A stretch of DNA of 19,561 nt, from positions 1-19,561 of the forward strand of contig LSSL01005647.1 in assembly GCA_001953115.1 (NCBI GenBank), in the 5' to 3' direction. Origin of the DNA: Smittium mucronatum. Taxonomy: Eukaryota > Kickxellomycota > Harpellomycetes > Harpellales > Legeriomycetaceae. Of the stretch, positions 17,193 to 19,561 are shown piece by piece. Position 1 is the stretch's first letter. Every line of letters begins with the position of its first letter. The translations under genes were made by a program, and so were the position numbers. The notes beneath the pieces were generated by a model, which made no database searches, had not been told where the DNA came from, and saw nothing but the letters and a program-made list of their open reading frames with translations.

Positions 17193-19561
17193 TTGTTCAT
17201 TAATAATTAAATTTTTTTCTTAGAATCGCCTCAGTATAATTTATTTTGTGAATTTGAGTTGTTACATGTTCTGTAATTCTCAAAAAAATTTGTAAATGTA
17301 TTAATAATATTAATTATATCTAATATGTTATATTATGAGTGCTTTTTTTTTTTTGACTGAATTATTAAATATTTAAAGATAATTTTTAATAGAAATTGCG
17401 AAATTTTCGTAACCCTCATACCAAATAAAACATTTTAAAATCATATTTTTTTCATTTTTTTTATTATTTTGGTTAATCTTGAATATACGTTCCAGTTTTT
17501 TAAAAATTATTACTGATTTTAAATGGAATTATTTATTTTGAATAATGTGAATCATGTATATATCATCATATATAAGATATTTATATTATTTTCCATTTTT
17601 TAAAATAATTTCCCTGATATCTATTTAGACATTAGGCCATAATTTTTTTCTTTTTATATCATTAGCAAATTTAGATAATGATAAAGAAATTTGAATGGCT
17701 TAATCGGCTAATAATTTATTATAGAAAAAAAATAGCTCATAATGCATGATTATTTATTAAATATCAATTATATCAAATATAGGAATCAACATTGTTTCTT
17801 TTAGATATGGTTATTGGTATATGTAAAAAAATGGTTTACATCTGTTACTTATCAAAAAAATGATAATAGCCGCATTTTAATAGCTTAAATGTATTATATA
17901 TACATCATTTTTAAATTGAAAGCTTTTTAATCATTAGTTTGATTTTTTTATGATTCTCAAATTTATATTTTTTTAAAGTACATGTCAAAGTATGAGTTCA
18001 CTTTTGAACTTTTTTTTCGAAAAAAAAAACCCCCCAATCCAAGTTTGAATTATCTGCGTAGTATTACTAATAATGAAATACCCGCCATTTTCTGAAAACA
18101 ATTAAAAATAATTAAGAAATAACCTTGTAGAATTTATATATTATCACATTATTAGTTATGTATTATTTTTTTTGACTTACTTTTATCCATTTACTCTCTA
18201 CATTCTGCTTTTTTTGAAAGATTTAAGTCTACTATTTGATAGATAAATTTAGGCTATTTGTTTTTTTATCGCATATTTCATAAATTTTAATTTAAGTCGA
18301 GATGTGATAATAGGTTTCCTTTCTTTGATCGTAATATATATTCATTTTTAGCTCAAAATTATAAAAAATTATATATTTTTTGGAGAATTAATAAAACATC
18401 TATATAAAATTTATATACTTTTTTGTACTTTTTTGATTTCCAAAAGCTTTTTTGCGACGAATGGTTATCATTTTCAGTCATAACACTGTCCATTACCCTC
18501 CTTGAAATCTTATTATATTTTTTTTAACTCTTATTTTTGTAAGTTAAAATTTTTTCACGATAAAATTATAAGGATAGAACATATATAACAGACGTACACC
18601 ACAGCACATTTTAATATAACCAGATATGATACAAAATTATTTTATAAAAAATCCGAAAATACATAACCAAGTAGCATACCTTTTATATATATTTTTTTGG
18701 ATTTCTAAAAAACGAAAAAAATATTTTTGAGTATGTTTTATGTTACTCTAAGAATAAAATTGATCAAACTTTGCTTAATTTTTTTTTCCATTAAAGTATG
18801 AAATATGAATTTAGAATTAAATTAAATTAAATGGTCTAATTGAGCTCTGAACAGCCGAAACCGGTACAACTTAGCTGAATTATACGTAAATCAACCAAAA
18901 TTTAATAGGTAATTTGAAATAATTTAAATAAAACCCCATTAGCTAATGTATTATAATGAATTTAATTTTGATTTAATTTAAAACAAAAATATTAGAGGAC
19001 AGATCATATAAAAGAAACTAGTTGTTTTTAGAAATTATTAAAAGTGTTATAACTCAAACAAAAGATATTTTATATTGAGTTTATTGATGAATTTTCACTA
19101 AATAACCCTTCCAGAGTCATTGAATCTTTTTTTTTTTCGATATTAATGTTATTTTAGTTATAAAAGTATGTTTTCCTACTAAATTATAACCAAAAAATTT
19201 AATTGATTTAAATATTGGTTAGAAAGGGCCTTAAACTCATAAAAATATTACAGTTAAAATTTCGTTAAGAGCTGTTTAAGAAAAAAATAATAGTTCAGCT
19301 GCATATATTTTTTTATAGAAAATTTGTAACTTGTTGTTGAATCAAGCTTTAAAGTAAATTTTATTCATATTTGATAGAAAAAAGTACTAATTTAAAATTA
19401 AGTTTAATTATAGCATCTAATCTGTGTTTATTAAACTTTATAAAAAACTTACTTAGTAATTTCGTTAAATTTTAGCTCAAGATTAGAGATTTTTTCAAAT
19501 ACAAAAAATGATGTAAAATTAATTAAAATAATTTAACTATATATTTATTGTGATTTTTTAA
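17193..19561. other. Extremely A/T-rich region to the right edge, no gene seen
   Basis: No open frame of 60 codons or more, no tRNA, no recognisable protein. It contains a T8-CG-A10-C6 element at 18010-18035 and many A/T homopolymers. Confidence 0.7.
18010..18035. repeat. T8-CG-A10 palindrome followed by C6
   Basis: Eight T, CG, then ten A form a self-complementary element centred on TTCGAA, directly followed by six C. The A-C junction mirrors the T7-G6 junction at 3148-3160. Confidence 0.9.

Noticed and set aside
17138..17210. Possible tRNA at the G+C island
   Set aside because: B-box-like ggttcaagg and a T run are present, but no 7-bp acceptor stem or cloverleaf can be drawn.
11454..19561. 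CRISPR array or bacterial insertion sequence in the A/T desert
   Set aside because: No regularly spaced repeats, no transposase frame and no terminal inverted repeats with target duplication were seen; the genome is eukaryotic.

Overview
The window looks like nuclear DNA of a fungus with a very A+T-rich genome. The two firm identifications are a mitochondrial cytochrome bc1 core protein 2 (QCR2) and a VPS5-type retromer sorting nexin. The second is split by seven short GT-AG introns (73-171 nt), and this, with fungal-type protein features, argues for a fungus. Coding exons stand out as G+C-richer islands in intergenic DNA made mostly of A/T runs. An early-diverging AT-rich lineage (Zoopagomycota or Harpellales type) would fit, but that placement is a guess.

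Layout. Bases 1-2193 (minus) hold a secreted-type protein cut off by the left window edge: signal peptide, Cys/Arg-rich block, His-rich (H-H-R)n block, long Ser/Thr/Pro mucin-like stretch with an 18-bp minisatellite, and two copies of a repeated domain starting G-C-D-[KR]. No overlapping-frame reading is needed to explain it. Bases 2457-2859 hold a possible two-exon small minus-strand gene. Bases 2860-4367 show nothing convincing. Bases 4368-5140 (minus) carry two small uncharacterised ORFs around a patch of short direct and inverted repeats. QCR2 (5225-6511, plus) starts 84 bp from the more upstream of these, head to head. A two-exon gene for an unrecognised coiled-coil protein follows (6867-7507, plus) and converges on VPS5 (7731-10688, minus, eight exons, 688 aa by my splice model). 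A possible tiny three-exon membrane-protein gene (10794-11107, plus) lies head to head with VPS5.

From about 11.5 kb to the right edge (8 kb) the sequence is extremely A+T-rich. I can support no firm gene there, only a 69-codon open frame at 15846-16055, a 55-bp G+C-rich island at 17138-17192, homopolymer G/C runs and short repeats.

The genes do not form a pathway. QCR2 is respiratory housekeeping, VPS5 is endosomal recycling, and the secreted protein is probably a lineage-specific surface or matrix protein. The secreted protein is the least ordinary item and the best candidate for something undescribed.
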